Shown: in pieces, positions 6,508-18,286 of the stretch
Layout of the letters: the number at the start of each line of letters is the position of its first letter
How positions within the stretch are numbered: position 1 is the first letter of the stretch
Assembly (NCBI GenBank): GCA_001310555.1
Contig: BAXO01000081.1
Coordinates: 1 to 24,166, forward strand
Length of the DNA: 24,166 nucleotides
Direction of reading: 5' to 3'
Source: Bacillus sp. JCM 19058
GTDB taxonomy: Bacteria; Bacillota; Bacilli; Bacillales_H; Bacillaceae_D
The notes under the pieces: model-generated
The model's database searches: none
Told to the model about the DNA's origin: nothing
What the model saw: the letters and a program-made list of their open reading frames with translations, nothing else
Position numbers and translations under genes: made by a program

Positions 6508-7361
6508 TCCTGTTTCAATGGGATTCCACGACGCATTACGCCTCGGGATTCGACACCACCTAATCCCTTTTCGCCCGTGATTGTATTTCGTAAAATTTCC
6601 CAAAGACTAATACGTTCCGTAAAAGGTGTCATACTCGTTCTTGCGGCTATATAAACTGGATCCAGGGCATGAATGTTAATTCGTTCAGGCGAGCTGGCAA
6701 AATTAGCTCCTGCTTTAATTAACGTTTTAAAATGGGATTGACAAGCTCCTGCAAAAATGATCAATTGATCCTTATTTGCTATATGCTTCCTAGCGATGCG
6801 TACACATTCTGCAAAATACTTTGTATGGCGATATGCCTTCAAATCATCTTTATCGCCTTTGGTCTTTAAATAAGCATCATGACCTGTGATAACGACTATA
6901 TCAGGCTGGACCATTTCAAGCAAAGATCCGATTTGCTCCGGCATTTCCTTTTCATTCAAGTGAACGCCATAGACTGGAATACCTACTCTGTCATATAAGT
7001 GAATACATTTTTGTAAATATGAGCTATCCCCATCAATGTGCAGAACACGCCCACGCAGCTCAAAATATGACGCTTCGCCATAGTAACCGTCCGATACTTC
7101 AAATTCATTACGCTGTCGCATTAGCTTAGCATCCTGACGAAATAAACGATACGAGTGCTCTTCTTTTTCTTTTGCTTTTTTTTGGCGCTCGTGCTGTTCC
7201 TTTTTCCCAATGAGCTTTAAGTCCTCTAACGGTGCATCTGCTAATAAACGCATATCCTTCCCCGTGAGCTCCGCTATATCGCCAGTAATAGCTCTAACCC
7301 GGAAAAGCAAATCACACTTGTAAGAAAGACGAGTTACAATGTCTCCTGTCTTAATCTCCAT
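6495..7361 (-). CDS. yabG: Sporulation-specific protease YabG
   Basis: YabG is a mother-cell cysteine protease that processes spore coat proteins. The family signature is present: GRVLHIDGDSSYL, VITGHDAYLKTKGDKDDL, IIFAGACQSHFKTLIKAGAN and the C-terminal GEKGLGGVESRGVMR. The conserved histidine of GHDAY and cysteine of AGACQSH are probably the catalytic residues. I choose the ATG at 7361, giving MEIKTGDIVTRLSYKCDLL with GAGGAGG 8 bases upstream, over the longer frame from 7382. Length is 288 aa, like B. subtilis YabG. A run of eight A codes in frame within QKKAKEKEEH, one of the few long runs in this window that does not break its gene. A sigma-K-type promoter lies upstream. Confidence 0.95.
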   Translation of the reverse strand: MEIKTGDIVTRLSYKCDLLFRVRAITGDIAELTGKDMRLLADAPLEDLKLIGKKEQHERQKKAKEKEEHSYRLFRQDAKLMRQRNEFEVSDGYYGEASYFELRGRVLHIDGDSSYLQKCIHLYDRVGIPVYGVHLNEKEMPEQIGSLLEMVQPDIVVITGHDAYLKTKGDKDDLKAYRHTKYFAECVRIARKHIANKDQLIIFAGACQSHFKTLIKAGANFASSPERINIHALDPVYIAARTSMTPFTERISLWEILRNTITGEKGLGGVESRGVMRRGIPLKQEDLS

Positions 7362-7381
7362 CGATCCGCCTCCTCTTCCCA

Positions 7382-7409
7382 TAGGCTATGTGAAAAGTAG
7401 AGGATCGGT
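7382..7409 (-). promoter_or_regulatory. Sigma-K type promoter of yabG
   Basis: CATAGCCTA (7390-7382) fits the sigma-K -10 consensus CATANNNTA exactly, and an AC (7409-7408) lies 17 bp upstream as the -35 requires. The implied leader is very short, about 14 bases, starting at or near the ribosome binding site. Confidence 0.65.
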
Positions 7410-7449
7410 GTTAACTTTGCGCTTATTGTTTCTTCTCCTAGGCTTTTAG

Positions 7450-8324
<875 letters not shown>

Positions 8325-8328
<4 letters not shown>

Positions 8329-8886
8329 CCGCCTTCCTCCTCTTCGACGACTTGCACCATCGCATGCACAAATTCTTCACGCTGATCGCAAATACCATCA
8401 GCCGCTTATGAAGTTGCTTCCCATTGGCGTAGCCAATCTTAAGCAAAAGCCCTAGCCTTTCACGCCGACTTCTAGCATGAGCACCCGCGATCAAGCCGGC
8501 TTCAAATAAATCTTGCCTCGTAATCACCTCAGCATTGCCCGTGTATTCCTGCTTCACGTGTTGTAATGCTGCCCTAATCGCCTCCGGTGACGCATTTTCT
8601 ACACCAAGGTCAGCCTTATTTTTTTTGAGATTGCCTCTTGCTTCGGCAGAAAGGCATGACCACAACCGGGAACCTGTTCATTAATAATGCGGCGAATTCG
8701 TTCTCCCGGATAATCCGGATCGGTAAAAATAATCACGCCTCTCCGCTGCTTGGCCAGCTTAATTTGGGCAATCACACTATCGTTGAGCGCCGAACCGTTT
8801 GTTTCGATAGTATCTGCTTCGACCGCTCGTTTAATCGCCGCTGTGTCGTCCTTACCCTCCACGACAATAATTTGCTTAAACCTCAT
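8325..8886 (-). CDS. rnmV: Ribonuclease M5 (two frameshifts)
   Basis: RNase M5 matures 5S rRNA from its precursor. The Toprim domain is visible: IIVVEGKDDTAAIKRAV with the catalytic glutamate, then IIFTDPDYPGERIR with the DxD pair. The C-terminal half has RRERLGLLLKIGYANGKQL, also typical. A run of eight at 8619-8626 breaks the gene; with six bases it reads EAISKNKADLGVENAS and aligns without gaps to B. subtilis. A second break near 8383-8387 looks like one missing base: the other frame gives REEFVHAMVQVVEEEE and ends at a TGA overlapping the rsmA ATG (ATGA), the coupling expected for this pair. Reconstructed length is about 187 aa. Confidence 0.9.
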
Positions 8887-8941
8887 TCACTATACCCCGA
8901 TTCTAAATCTCTAATATTGATTATTTTAGCGCTTTTCCGAG

Positions 8942-8976
8942 CAAAACAAAAGCGCAGAGCATGACTCGCTCTGCGA
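8942..8976 (-). terminator. Second hairpin terminator downstream of yabE
   Basis: CGCAGAGC (8953-8960) and GCTCTGCG (8968-8975) form a perfect 8-bp stem with a 7-base loop, followed on the minus strand by CTTTTGTTTT. It stands about 95 bp beyond the first yabE terminator and could be a backup. Confidence 0.7.
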
Positions 8977-9071
8977 ATTGAGAAAAACTATGCATGATAG
9001 TTCTTTAACACGGCTGGAGCGAACGAGGCTCCCCAGACCTTTTTTTCTGAGCCAGCTCCTAACACCACGAT

Positions 9072-9108
9072 AATAAAAACAGAGTCGCTTCCCCATAAAA
9101 CGACTCTT
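9072..9108 (-). terminator. Rho-independent terminator of yabE
   Basis: AGAGTCG and CGACTCT form a perfect 7-bp stem (9101-9107 with 9081-9087), followed on the minus strand by GTTTTTATT. It begins 9 bases after the yabE stop. Confidence 0.75.
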
Positions 9109-9116
9109 AGCGTAGA

Positions 9117-10359
9117 TTAATCGAGAATAGTTATTTTTACTTGTTTTCGACCCCAACGCCTCGCTTCAGCTTTGGATGGGACGTGTACATCGATTTTGTT
9201 ACCTTTAATCGCTCCTCCAGTGTCTCCTGCAACCGCTTCCCCATAGCCTTCCACGTGCACGCGAGAACCGAGAGGAATAACGTTTGGATCGACGGCAATG
9301 ACCTTCATATTACGGTTATTATTTAAATTGATTCCAGTTGCGGTCACACCGCTACAACCGTTACAGGATGCCGTATACGCTGTCGCGCTTACTGTCATTG
9401 TCTTCCCACTAGACTTCTCTTCACTCGTATTTTCTGATTCTGCTGTAGAAGAAGGGCTCGCGCTTCTCGAAACAGGCTCCGGCTTTGGCTTTGTTCCAAC
9501 AGCAACGACCCGGTCAGCGCTTTCCTTGACCGTTTCTGTCTTAATCTGCTCACGAGAGACCTCTTCCCCGTCTTCGAGTAAGACTTCATAATATTTCTTT
9601 ATTTGGCCTTCTTCGCCAGCATCAATGACTTCTTCCTTTCCTGCTTCTAGCTCATTATCCTTCCGAGTTACCGTTCCAAAAGCTACGGTCTCTTCCACCA
9701 CATCGGTGACTTTTTCTACACGTACAACCTGAATCTCTGTTTCTTTTTCTAGCTTAGTATCAAGCTCTGGCTCAACCCGATCAAGCTCTCCTAAGGAAAC
9801 ATCTTCATGTTCTAAAAAGTCAGCGACAGTCGTCGAAGTTGTCCACACCTCTCGTTGATCACCATCACTGGTTAGTTCAACCTGAAATGCAGCTTCATAA
9901 TAAATTTCTAAGTCGTCGGTAATCGCCGTATTAAGAGCAGGCTCAATTAAATCATGCTTTGTGTAAGCAATATTTAACTCGTGTAATAATTCTTTCACAG
10001 TATCTTTTGTTGTAAATACAGGGTTTGTATCGTTTTTTTATAGTAACGACCACTTCCTTGGCGGGCTTCCAATGGACTGTCGTATTATTTACAATCTCTG
10101 TGTTTAGTGCCGGTTCGATAAAGTCATGCTCCTGAACATCCCATTCCTGCTCCAGCATCAAATCAGCAATTGTCTCTGCATGAGTGCGGACAATTACTTC
10201 CTCGTTTTCATTTTCGAGAACGATCGTTACCGTTGCCTTTGTCGTCTCATAAACGGTATAAACGAGAATACTGACGAAAAGAATGAAACTAATGATGGAA
10301 ATCACCAAACCCTTACCAGATAAACGTTCTGGCAGAAGTTTGCGTATATTCGCTACCAT
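9117..10359 (-). CDS. yabE: YabE: cell-wall protein with DUF348, G5 and 3D domains (one frameshift)
   Basis: YabE-type proteins are membrane-anchored wall hydrolases related to resuscitation-promoting factors. The order is: short basic cytoplasmic start, one membrane segment at residues 17-38 (LVISIISFILFVSILVYTVY), three DUF348 repeats (each with an EPALNT or EPELDT motif), a G5 domain at about 216-290, a Ser/Thr-rich linker, and a C-terminal 3D domain (TVSATAYTASCNGCSG to GNKIDVHVPS) carrying the conserved aspartates of DTGGAIKGNKIDVH. The 3D fold is the presumed lytic transglycosylase-like part. A run of seven at 10033-10039 breaks the gene between the first and second DUF348 repeats; six bases restore VVVTIKNDTNPVFTT. 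Reconstructed length is about 413 aa. It has its own consensus promoter and a terminator. Confidence 0.92.
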
Positions 10360-10388
10360 GTCATCGATTCCTCCCTCTCACCGACCGA

Positions 10389-10417
10389 ATTATAAACATT
10401 CAACCTCCCCTTGTCAA
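10389..10417 (-). promoter_or_regulatory. Consensus sigma-A promoter of yabE
   Basis: TTGACA (10417-10412), 17 bp, TATAAT (10394-10389): a full match in both hexamers, about 30 bp upstream of the yabE ATG at 10359. Confidence 0.85.
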
Positions 10418-10542
10418 CATATATTTTTTTTCGTTTTCCCGCACTGACCCCATTATCCATGATCAGGATAGCGTTGAAAACAAAAACTTATCGACACGTC
10501 CACTGTATGCATTTGACTCTGCATGTAGAACTAAAACGAATA

Positions 10543-10570
10543 GAAAAAAAATAGGACAGCCTTTGCTGTA
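10543..10570 (-). terminator. Weak terminator of tatD
   Basis: A short stem ACAGC/GCTGT (loop AAAG) on the minus strand is followed by CCTA and a run of eight T. It lies about 20 bases after the tatD stop. Confidence 0.6.
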
Positions 10571-10588
10571 TTTCGTCAAATAACGCTA

Positions 10589-11356
10589 TCAAGAAATGCC
10601 AAAAAGTTTCTTGGCATTGGCTGTCGTTTGCCGCGCTAACTCCTCATAGGGCATTCCTTTCAACTCTGCGATCTGTTCCGCCACGAGTTGAACATAAGCT
10701 GGTTCATTTCGTTTGCCTCGATAGGGGTGAGGCGCAAGATACGGGCAATCGGTCTCAATCAATAAACGGTCAAGTGGAACGCTCTTAGCTACAAGCTTCG
10801 GTCGTTTTGCATTTTTAAAGGTGACCGGACCACCGAAGGAAATGTGAAAATTCATCTCGAGACATTGCTCGGCAATTTCTACACTTCCACCAAAACAATG
10901 CATAATCCCGCCAACTTCTTTTGCGCCTTCCTCTCTTAAAATGTCGACAACATCCTGATCTGCCTCCCGATTGTGAACGATGATAGGCATTTTTACCTTT
11001 TTAGCGAGAGCAATTTGCTTTCGAAACACGTCCTTTTGCACTGTTTTTGGTGACTTATCCCAATGGTAATCAAGACCTATTTCCCCTAACGCTACGATTT
11101 TCCGATGAGCGAGCAATTCCTCGATCCAATCCAAGTGCTCATGGGTCAAATCAACCGCGTCAACCGGATGCCAACCAACTGCACCATACAAAACATCATA
11201 CTTTTCAATTAAAGATAAGGCGCGTTTAATCGTTTTTTCGTCAAAACCGACGACGATCATGTTACCTACACCAGCCTGCTTCGCTCGACTAATAACCTCA
11301 TCAATATCGTCAGCAAACTGTTCGGCATTCAAATGAACGTGAGTATCAAATAACAT
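10589..11356 (-). CDS. tatD: TatD family metal-dependent DNase (YabD)
   Basis: TatD proteins are TIM-barrel, metal-dependent deoxyribonucleases. All ligand motifs are visible: FDTHVHLN at the start (two histidines), ALGEIGLDYHW (glutamate), IVHNREAD and GIMHCFGG (histidines), and LLIETDCPYLAPHPYRGKRN (aspartate plus the family's proline/arginine-rich loop). Length is 255 aa, the same as B. subtilis YabD. The ATG at 11356 follows a GGAGG site. It lies downstream of metS as in other Bacillaceae and the frame is intact. The physiological substrate in Firmicutes is not settled. Confidence 0.95.
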   Translation of the reverse strand: MLFDTHVHLNAEQFADDIDEVISRAKQAGVGNMIVVGFDEKTIKRALSLIEKYDVLYGAVGWHPVDAVDLTHEHLDWIEELLAHRKIVALGEIGLDYHWDKSPKTVQKDVFRKQIALAKKVKMPIIVHNREADQDVVDILREEGAKEVGGIMHCFGGSVEIAEQCLEMNFHISFGGPVTFKNAKRPKLVAKSVPLDRLLIETDCPYLAPHPYRGKRNEPAYVQLVAEQIAELKGMPYEELARQTTANAKKLFGIS

Positions 11357-11415
11357 TAGAGCGTCCTACCTCCATATTCTTATATTTGGTCATTTATTCA
11401 TTATTTCAAAATAGC

Positions 11416-11444
11416 AATAGAGGGAAAACTGGATTCCCTCTATT
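11416..11444 (-). terminator. Hairpin terminator of metS
   Basis: AATAGAGGGAA (11416-11426) and TTCCCTCTATT (11434-11444) form a perfect 11-bp stem with a 7-base loop about 20 bases after the metS stop. The minus-strand tail (GCTATTTTG) is only moderately T-rich. Confidence 0.7.
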
Positions 11445-11462
11445 ATTACAGGATAATTACAT

Positions 11463-13846
<2,384 letters not shown>

Positions 13847-13851
13847 CCCAA

Positions 13852-13880
13852 AATATACCGAATCGTCCGTTCACTGTCAA
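13852..13880 (-). promoter_or_regulatory. Sigma-A promoter of the metS T-box transcript, overlapping the herA stop
   Basis: TTGACA (13880-13875), 17 bp, TATATT (13857-13852). The TGA inside the -35 hexamer is the herA stop codon (13879-13877). Confidence 0.8.
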
Positions 13881-15708
13881 GCGCGATTATATAATGTAGC
13901 AAAAGGGGTTTTCTCTTTGCTCAGCAACCCATCTGCACAAAGGCGCTCAAGCTCTGCCTTCCACTCGGCAACGTCCCAGCTCTTTTTGGCTTGCTTGTTC
14001 ATTTCCCCAAGATGCTTCATTAAATTCATTTCAGCTAGCGGAAAAAAAGGCTCAAGCGCCACAAGCAGTTCCTCATTATCCTTTGTATTCATTTCAGCAA
14101 GCTCGTCGAACGGATTTAACGTATGCGGACTCGTCGAATGGGCGAGCCTAATCCTGACGGCCATTGTCCGCCCCATAATAGCCGAAGAAACAAACACATC
14201 GCCAGAACGCAAGTAAGGCAGACGCTTCCCTTCCTCCTGCGTCAAATCGGTTTCTTCTTTAATCGTTTGAATATCGGTGCCTCGTACCGTCCGAAAAACA
14301 AATTTTGAGTTGAGCTGAGCCGTAATCGTTTCGTCAAGCAAGGTCGGGCGCTGTGTCGCAAATATTAAAAACACGCCATATTTACGACCCTCCTGTGCAA
14401 TTTCCTTTAATACCGATTTAGCCGGAGCATCAAAGCCCTTCGGCGCAAAATTATGCGCCTCATCCGTTACGATAATAAAAGGAGGAAAAAAATTCGCCTT
14501 GCTCCTGCTGTAGCTTCGCATCTTTATAAGCCCTCCTTTTCCCATAAAGGGAGCCGATCACGTAGCTAGAGAAGACTTGCAGCAGCCAGACAGCTCCCTG
14601 AACGACGACAAGCTGACCGGCATGGATCGCCTGCTCAATCGCTCGAATATTTTGCTGAAAGAGACCGGCTTGATACAAACGATTCGCCCGCCACTGAATC
14701 CCTTTGACTGAGGCAAGCGGTAAACTACCGTATTGCTCAAGCAGCTTTTTAAACGTATCGTACTTGCTCATCTCATCCCGGGACATTCCGCCATCATGAA
14801 GCCATCCATCAACCTTCTGCTTGCCAAGCTCTAGCGCCTCCGCTAAATTTGCGACCCGATCGCTGAACGATTGATAGCTATCCTTCCGCTTATGAATCGT
14901 CTGAATGACGTTAATCATGGATTCAGTTAAGCCTCCAGCAGCTGACAATAGTCGCTCGACATCGCGAGTAGACAAAGCAGAAAAATCGACGCCGACATCC
15001 CGGCCGATTTGCACTGTCGTATACCGCTCTTGATAAGAAGGTGCCGTATCTAACCCTTCTGCCTTCGCAGCAAAATTCATTTCAAAATGAGGATCAAAGA
15101 CGAGTGTCGGAATCCGCAGCTTCATTAACTCCTCAAGCATTACCCGTAATCCGAAAGACTTACCCGAACCAGACCCGCCGAACACACCGATATGCGGATA
15201 TTGCTGCATCGCTCGAATATCGAATATAAACGGCACCCCATTTTGCCTTCTAAGCTGCTCCTGTTCATGTATATGCAGCAACTGGTCGAGCGAGGCGGGC
15301 AGCGTCTTTGCAATAAAATCGGTCGATTTTACTTCTCCGAGCACCATCCTTGTTCAGGCGATGCTCTCACAAGCAAGGAGCAATCTCATGAAAATCCGGA
15401 TGCCGAATCGACGCTCCCGTTTGAATCGGCTGTATAGCTTCCTCAAACAGCCTCACCTTCGCAAGGTGAATGTCGTCAGCTCCTATGTCATAACCAATTT
15501 GCGCTAAAGTATTCAAAACCTGGTCATCCACAAGTCCTTTATCAAAGCCCATCGGAATATTACGATTATAGGAAAAGGTTTCAACTACTTCCCCCTTCGG
15601 CTCCTCCAAGCCGGAATCCTCAATCACGACCATTTCGTTCATTCTGAATTTATGAGTCTTTGAAGCAGCATACACCTCATGCTGAGTTGTTACCCCTACA
15701 ATTTGCAT
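13877..15708 (-). CDS. herA: HerA-type DNA translocase ATPase (three frameshifts)
   Basis: HerA is a hexameric FtsK/HerA-superfamily ATPase that pumps DNA and works with the nuclease NurA in end resection. Three fragments combine into about 610 residues. Residues 1-110 (MQIVGVTTQHEVYAASKTH, then VVIEDSG and GEVVETFSYNR) fit the N-terminal HAS-barrel. The ATPase core has Walker A GVFGGSGSGKSFG, Walker B FIIVTDEAHNFAP and ATQRPTLLDETITAQLNSKF with conserved Gln/Arg. A helical C-terminus follows. Breaks: a run of seven at 14486-14492 (six bases give GEFFPPFIIVTDEAH), and two single missing bases near 15375-15378 and 15346-15350, which together restore APLLVRASPEQGMVLGEV. The ATG at 15708 lies 10 bases after AAGGAG. 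It is the second gene after nurA. I am sure of the family; the exact pathway in this organism is inferred. Confidence 0.85.
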
Positions 15709-15744
15709 CTGTTCCACTCTCCTTAATATGGACGCTCCTGTCGT

Positions 15745-16688
15745 TTACGGGAAAAAAAAGCGTTGCCGCATTTCCGGATCGATGTATTGCTCAATTAAAG
15801 CTTCGACTAGCTTGTCCGTCAGGCGGACCTCCCGATCAATATAATCAAGCCATAACGGTATCCCGCGGCCGTCCTTTGGCGTTAAAGTAAACAGAAGATT
15901 AGCGACGGTATTACGCTGATCAGCCTGCTCGTTTAACAGGTCAAATCCAGTAATCGCTGGACTTGAGCTTGGTCTCATCCAAACCGATTGCAGTCCAGCC
16001 TTGTTCTGAATCGACTCGAGATACACCATCTCTCCTTGCTGCAGCACTCCAAACAGCAAATCGCGATCATAAGTATGAGGCCACTGTGTCATCTCTGAAA
16101 AGGGTTCCAGCTTGATTAGGTTTTCCGTTGTAATTTCCTCTGAAACGCCAACGAGCAGTACTTGATGCTCAAGAGCCGTTTGCTTCAATTGCTCCCATTC
16201 CTCTGGAGCATCAATCCGATAATGATAAAGCGCTCCGTCCATTAGCAGTAGAGCAAGAGGACGCTTTTTAATTAGCTCGGTAGCTACTCGCAGCTCAAGC
16301 TTGGCGAGCAAATGAGCACGCCACTTTAACGGCGAAGCTTGTTCATCGCCCGTTTCCTGCTGCTCGATTAAAGGGAGAAACAAGTCGGCATCCCGGCATT
16401 CGAAGCCTGTGGTCGTTTTAGCCAATGCTTGAAACATATACAACACATGCGGAGCCTCGCCCTTTGTTTGATTCACTGAGCCGTCGACCCCTGCCAATTC
16501 TCTTCCATCAAGCCATTTCGACAAATGTTGCTCCGAAAGATGTTGCATTTGTCGAAATTCAGCGAATGATTGTCGAAGATTTTGTCGAATTTTATTTTTT
16601 ATATTTGGAGAATGTCGATAGTTTTTCGCTAAAGACACATTGACTTTTTTTTCATCTTTTCAACGATTTTTGCCGAAATTTCCAGCAT
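15745..16688 (-). CDS. nurA: NurA-domain 5'-3' nuclease (one frameshift)
   Basis: NurA is a metal-dependent single/double-strand DNA nuclease that partners HerA. The catalytic landmarks are visible: ELAGVDGSVN (motif I aspartate, about residue 65), LALLLMDGALYHY (second aspartate), YDRDLLFGVLQ and IPLWLDYIDREVRL near the C-terminus. The annotated-looking frame starts at 16638, but the real start is the ATG at 16688 behind AAAGGTGG, giving MLEISAKIVEKMKK; a run of eight at 16645-16652 breaks the frame, and six bases join it to VNVSLAKNYRH. Intact length would be about 314 aa. herA begins about 35 bases downstream, so the two form an operon divergent from abrB. The 5' coding part contains several TTCGACA heptamers, encoding repeated Arg-Gln pairs, which on the other strand are Spo0A boxes. 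Confidence 0.85.
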
Positions 16689-16768
16689 TTTAACCACCTT
16701 TCTTTACAAAAAAAGTAATTGACTTCTTTTGGAAGCATTGGTATTCTTAGTTTAGATAAAATGTCGAA
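16517..16768. promoter_or_regulatory. Cluster of Spo0A-box heptamers in nurA 5' end and the abrB/nurA control region
   Basis: The Spo0A box is TGNCGAA. Exact copies occur at 16517-16523 (as TTCGACA), 16550-16556, 16571-16577, 16583-16589, 16671-16677 (TGCCGAA) and 16762-16768; TGTCGAT at 16613-16619 is one base off. The copy at 16762-16768 lies just downstream of the abrB -10 and next to the nurA -10, where Spo0A~P represses abrB in B. subtilis. The others lie in nurA, where they encode Arg-Gln pairs. Binding is inferred from the motif only. Confidence 0.6.
16719..16747 (+). promoter_or_regulatory. Sigma-A promoter of abrB
   Basis: TTGACT (16719-16724), 17 bp, TATTCT (16742-16747), about 80 bp upstream of the abrB ATG. 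A Spo0A box lies 15 bp downstream of the -10. Confidence 0.65.
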
Positions 16769-16797
16769 TTATGACACAAGAGAAAATGTCAAGTCAA
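16768..16797 (-). promoter_or_regulatory. Possible sigma-A promoter of nurA-herA
   Basis: TTGACT (16797-16792), 18 bp, CATAAT (16773-16768) on the minus strand. Its start site would fall on the Spo0A box at 16762-16768, so the two divergent promoters could be controlled through the same site. Confidence 0.5.
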
Positions 16798-16825
16798 AAT
16801 CATTTTGAGAGGAGACGATTGGGAA

Positions 16826-17110
16826 ATGAAATCTACTGGTATTGTTCGGAAAGTCGATGAACTAGGACGAGTCGTCATACCAATTGAACTTCGTCGCACC
16901 CTTGATATTGCCGAAAAGGACGCATTAGAAATTTATGTCGATAATGACCGGATTGTCTTGAAAAAGTATAAGGCAAATATGACGTGTCATATTACCGGTG
17001 AAGTTTCCGACGATAATCTGTCCGTTGCAAACGGCAAGATCGTCCTAAGCCCGCAAGGCGCAAAGGCTATTATGAAAGAGCTGCAAGATTACCTCGAGCA
17101 CTCAAACTAA
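16826..17110 (+). CDS. abrB: Transition-state regulator AbrB
   Basis: AbrB is a swapped-hairpin DNA-binding repressor of post-exponential genes (biofilm, antibiotic, sporulation onset). The N-terminal DNA-binding domain STGIVRKVDELGRVVIPIEL is practically identical to B. subtilis AbrB, followed by RRTLDIAEKDALEIYV; the C-terminal multimerisation part (TGEVSDDNLSVANGKIVLS) is also conserved. I start at the ATG at 16826 (94 aa); GGAG lies 11 bases upstream, a rather long spacing. It is the only main gene on the plus strand, as in B. subtilis, where it also opposes its neighbours. Regulation by Spo0A~P is suggested by a TGTCGAA box between promoter and gene. The frame is intact. Confidence 0.97.
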   Translation: MKSTGIVRKVDELGRVVIPIELRRTLDIAEKDALEIYVDNDRIVLKKYKANMTCHITGEVSDDNLSVANGKIVLSPQGAKAIMKELQDYLEHSN

Positions 17111-17128
17111 CTAAAGCAATAATAAGTT

Positions 17129-17162
17129 AAAAGACTCTAAAGTGAGGGTCTTTCTTTTTTTT
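17129..17162. terminator. Bidirectional terminator between abrB and rsmI
   Basis: AAAGACTC and GAGGGTCTTT form a stem (one G-U) at 17129-17153. On the plus strand it is followed by a T-rich tract for abrB; on the minus strand TTTTAAC follows, serving rsmI, whose stop lies at the edge. Confidence 0.8.
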
Positions 17163-18032
17163 TACTTTTTTGTCTGATGATAGGCTTGGTAAACTTCCCG
17201 CTTTGGTAGCCCGCGCTCCTTCGCTACGGCTTTGATCGCTTCCTTCGATAGAAGTCCGAGCGCGATATAATGCTCGACATGCTGTATGAGCGTGAGCTCT
17301 TGCCACCATTGCTCGCCTTTATCATCCTCTCTAGCTCCGTCAACTACTAAGCAAAACTCTCCTTTAACCGTTCCCGTTTCACACCAAACGAGCGCCTCGT
17401 CTAACGTACCACGCTGGTACTCCTCGAATTTCTTCGTCAGTTCACGGCAAATGGTCACCGCTCGATTACCAAAGGCCTCCTTCAAGGCTTTCAGCGTCTC
17501 CTTCAACCGATGGGGCGCTTCGTAAAAAAAGCAAAGTTGCCCGAATTCCTTTCAGCTCTTCAAGCATTTCTTTACGCTGCTTCTGCTGACGAGGCAAAAA
17601 CCCGACAAAATGAAAGAATTCTGTGGAAAGACCGGAAGCTATCAGGCTAGTGAGTGCCGCGTTGGCTCCCGGAATGGCCACCACCTTAAGTCCTTCCTCG
17701 ATAGCAAGTAAGACGAGATCGTAGCCGGGATCTGATATCGCCGGCATGCCCGCATCGCTGACAAGCGCTATTGATTTCCCTTGCTTCATTTCCGCAACGA
17801 GCGCCGAGCCAGCCTGATGCTTGTTATGCTCATGATAGCTAATAAGAGGCGTATCGATAGAAAAATGATTGCAGAGCTTCTTCGTCTGCCGCGTATCCTC
17901 TGCTGCAATGCGATCGACTTCATTGAGCAAACGGACCGCACGGTAAGTTATATCCTCCAGGTTGCCGATCGGTGTCGGAATGAGATAAAGGACACCTTCT
18001 TCTTGCGATTTATAACTGATTTGCTCATTCAT
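17162..18032 (-). CDS. rsmI: 16S rRNA (cytidine-2'-O-)-methyltransferase RsmI (one frameshift)
   Basis: RsmI methylates the 2'-OH of C1402 in 16S rRNA. The N-terminal tetrapyrrole-methylase-like fold is clear: LIPTPIGNLEDITYRAVR, AAEDTRQTKKL, ALVSDAGMPAISDPGYDL and VVAIPGANAALTSLIASGL. The C-terminal domain ends in AVAKERGLPKREVYQAY. A run of seven at 17524-17530 breaks the gene; six bases read ATLLFYEAPHRLKETLKAL, the conserved YEAPHR motif. Reconstructed length is about 289 aa. The ATG at 18032 overlaps the yazA stop (ATGA), so trmN6, yazA and rsmI form one operon. Confidence 0.94.
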
Positions 18033-18286
18033 AGCCTTGACCCTTCTCTCTGACGAATTGCTCTTTTTCTTTTCTCGATAGCTTTTTTTAAGGCATGCTC
18101 TGCCTGCATCGCTTCGCTTTTACTCTCATAATTAAAAACGGATATGACTTGAAAAGGCCCCCGCCCACGCGTATATTTCGCCCCACGTCCCTGCTCGTGC
18201 ATAAGCAGTCGGCGAGCAAAATTATTTGTATACCCAGTATACCAGCTACCATCTTTACACTCTAATATGTAAACGACATGCTTCAT
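18029..18286 (-). CDS. yazA: YazA, GIY-YIG endonuclease-domain protein (UPF0213)
   Basis: This is a single-domain GIY-YIG family protein of 85 aa. The motif is VYILECKDGSWYTGYTNN near the N-terminus; the conserved arginine (FARRLLMHEQG) and a glutamate farther on (SKSEAMQAEHALKK) are also present, so the nuclease residues look intact. The function of UPF0213 proteins is unknown. Its position between trmN6 and rsmI is conserved in Bacillus. The start overlaps the trmN6 stop and its end overlaps the rsmI start, indicating tight coupling. The frame is intact. Confidence 0.93.
   Translation of the reverse strand: MKHVVYILECKDGSWYTGYTNNFARRLLMHEQGRGAKYTRGRGPFQVISVFNYESKSEAMQAEHALKKAIEKRKRAIRQREGSRL

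Noticed and set aside
6358..6654. 98-codon plus-strand open frame
   Set aside because: Antisense to the yabG end and its terminator; composition not protein-like.
8926..9156. 76-codon minus-strand open frame
   Set aside because: Covers the end of yabE and both terminators in another frame; no initiation signal.
15367..15717. Separate 116-codon gene upstream of herA
   Set aside because: Its sequence is the HAS-barrel of HerA; two missing bases explain the apparent separation from the ATPase.
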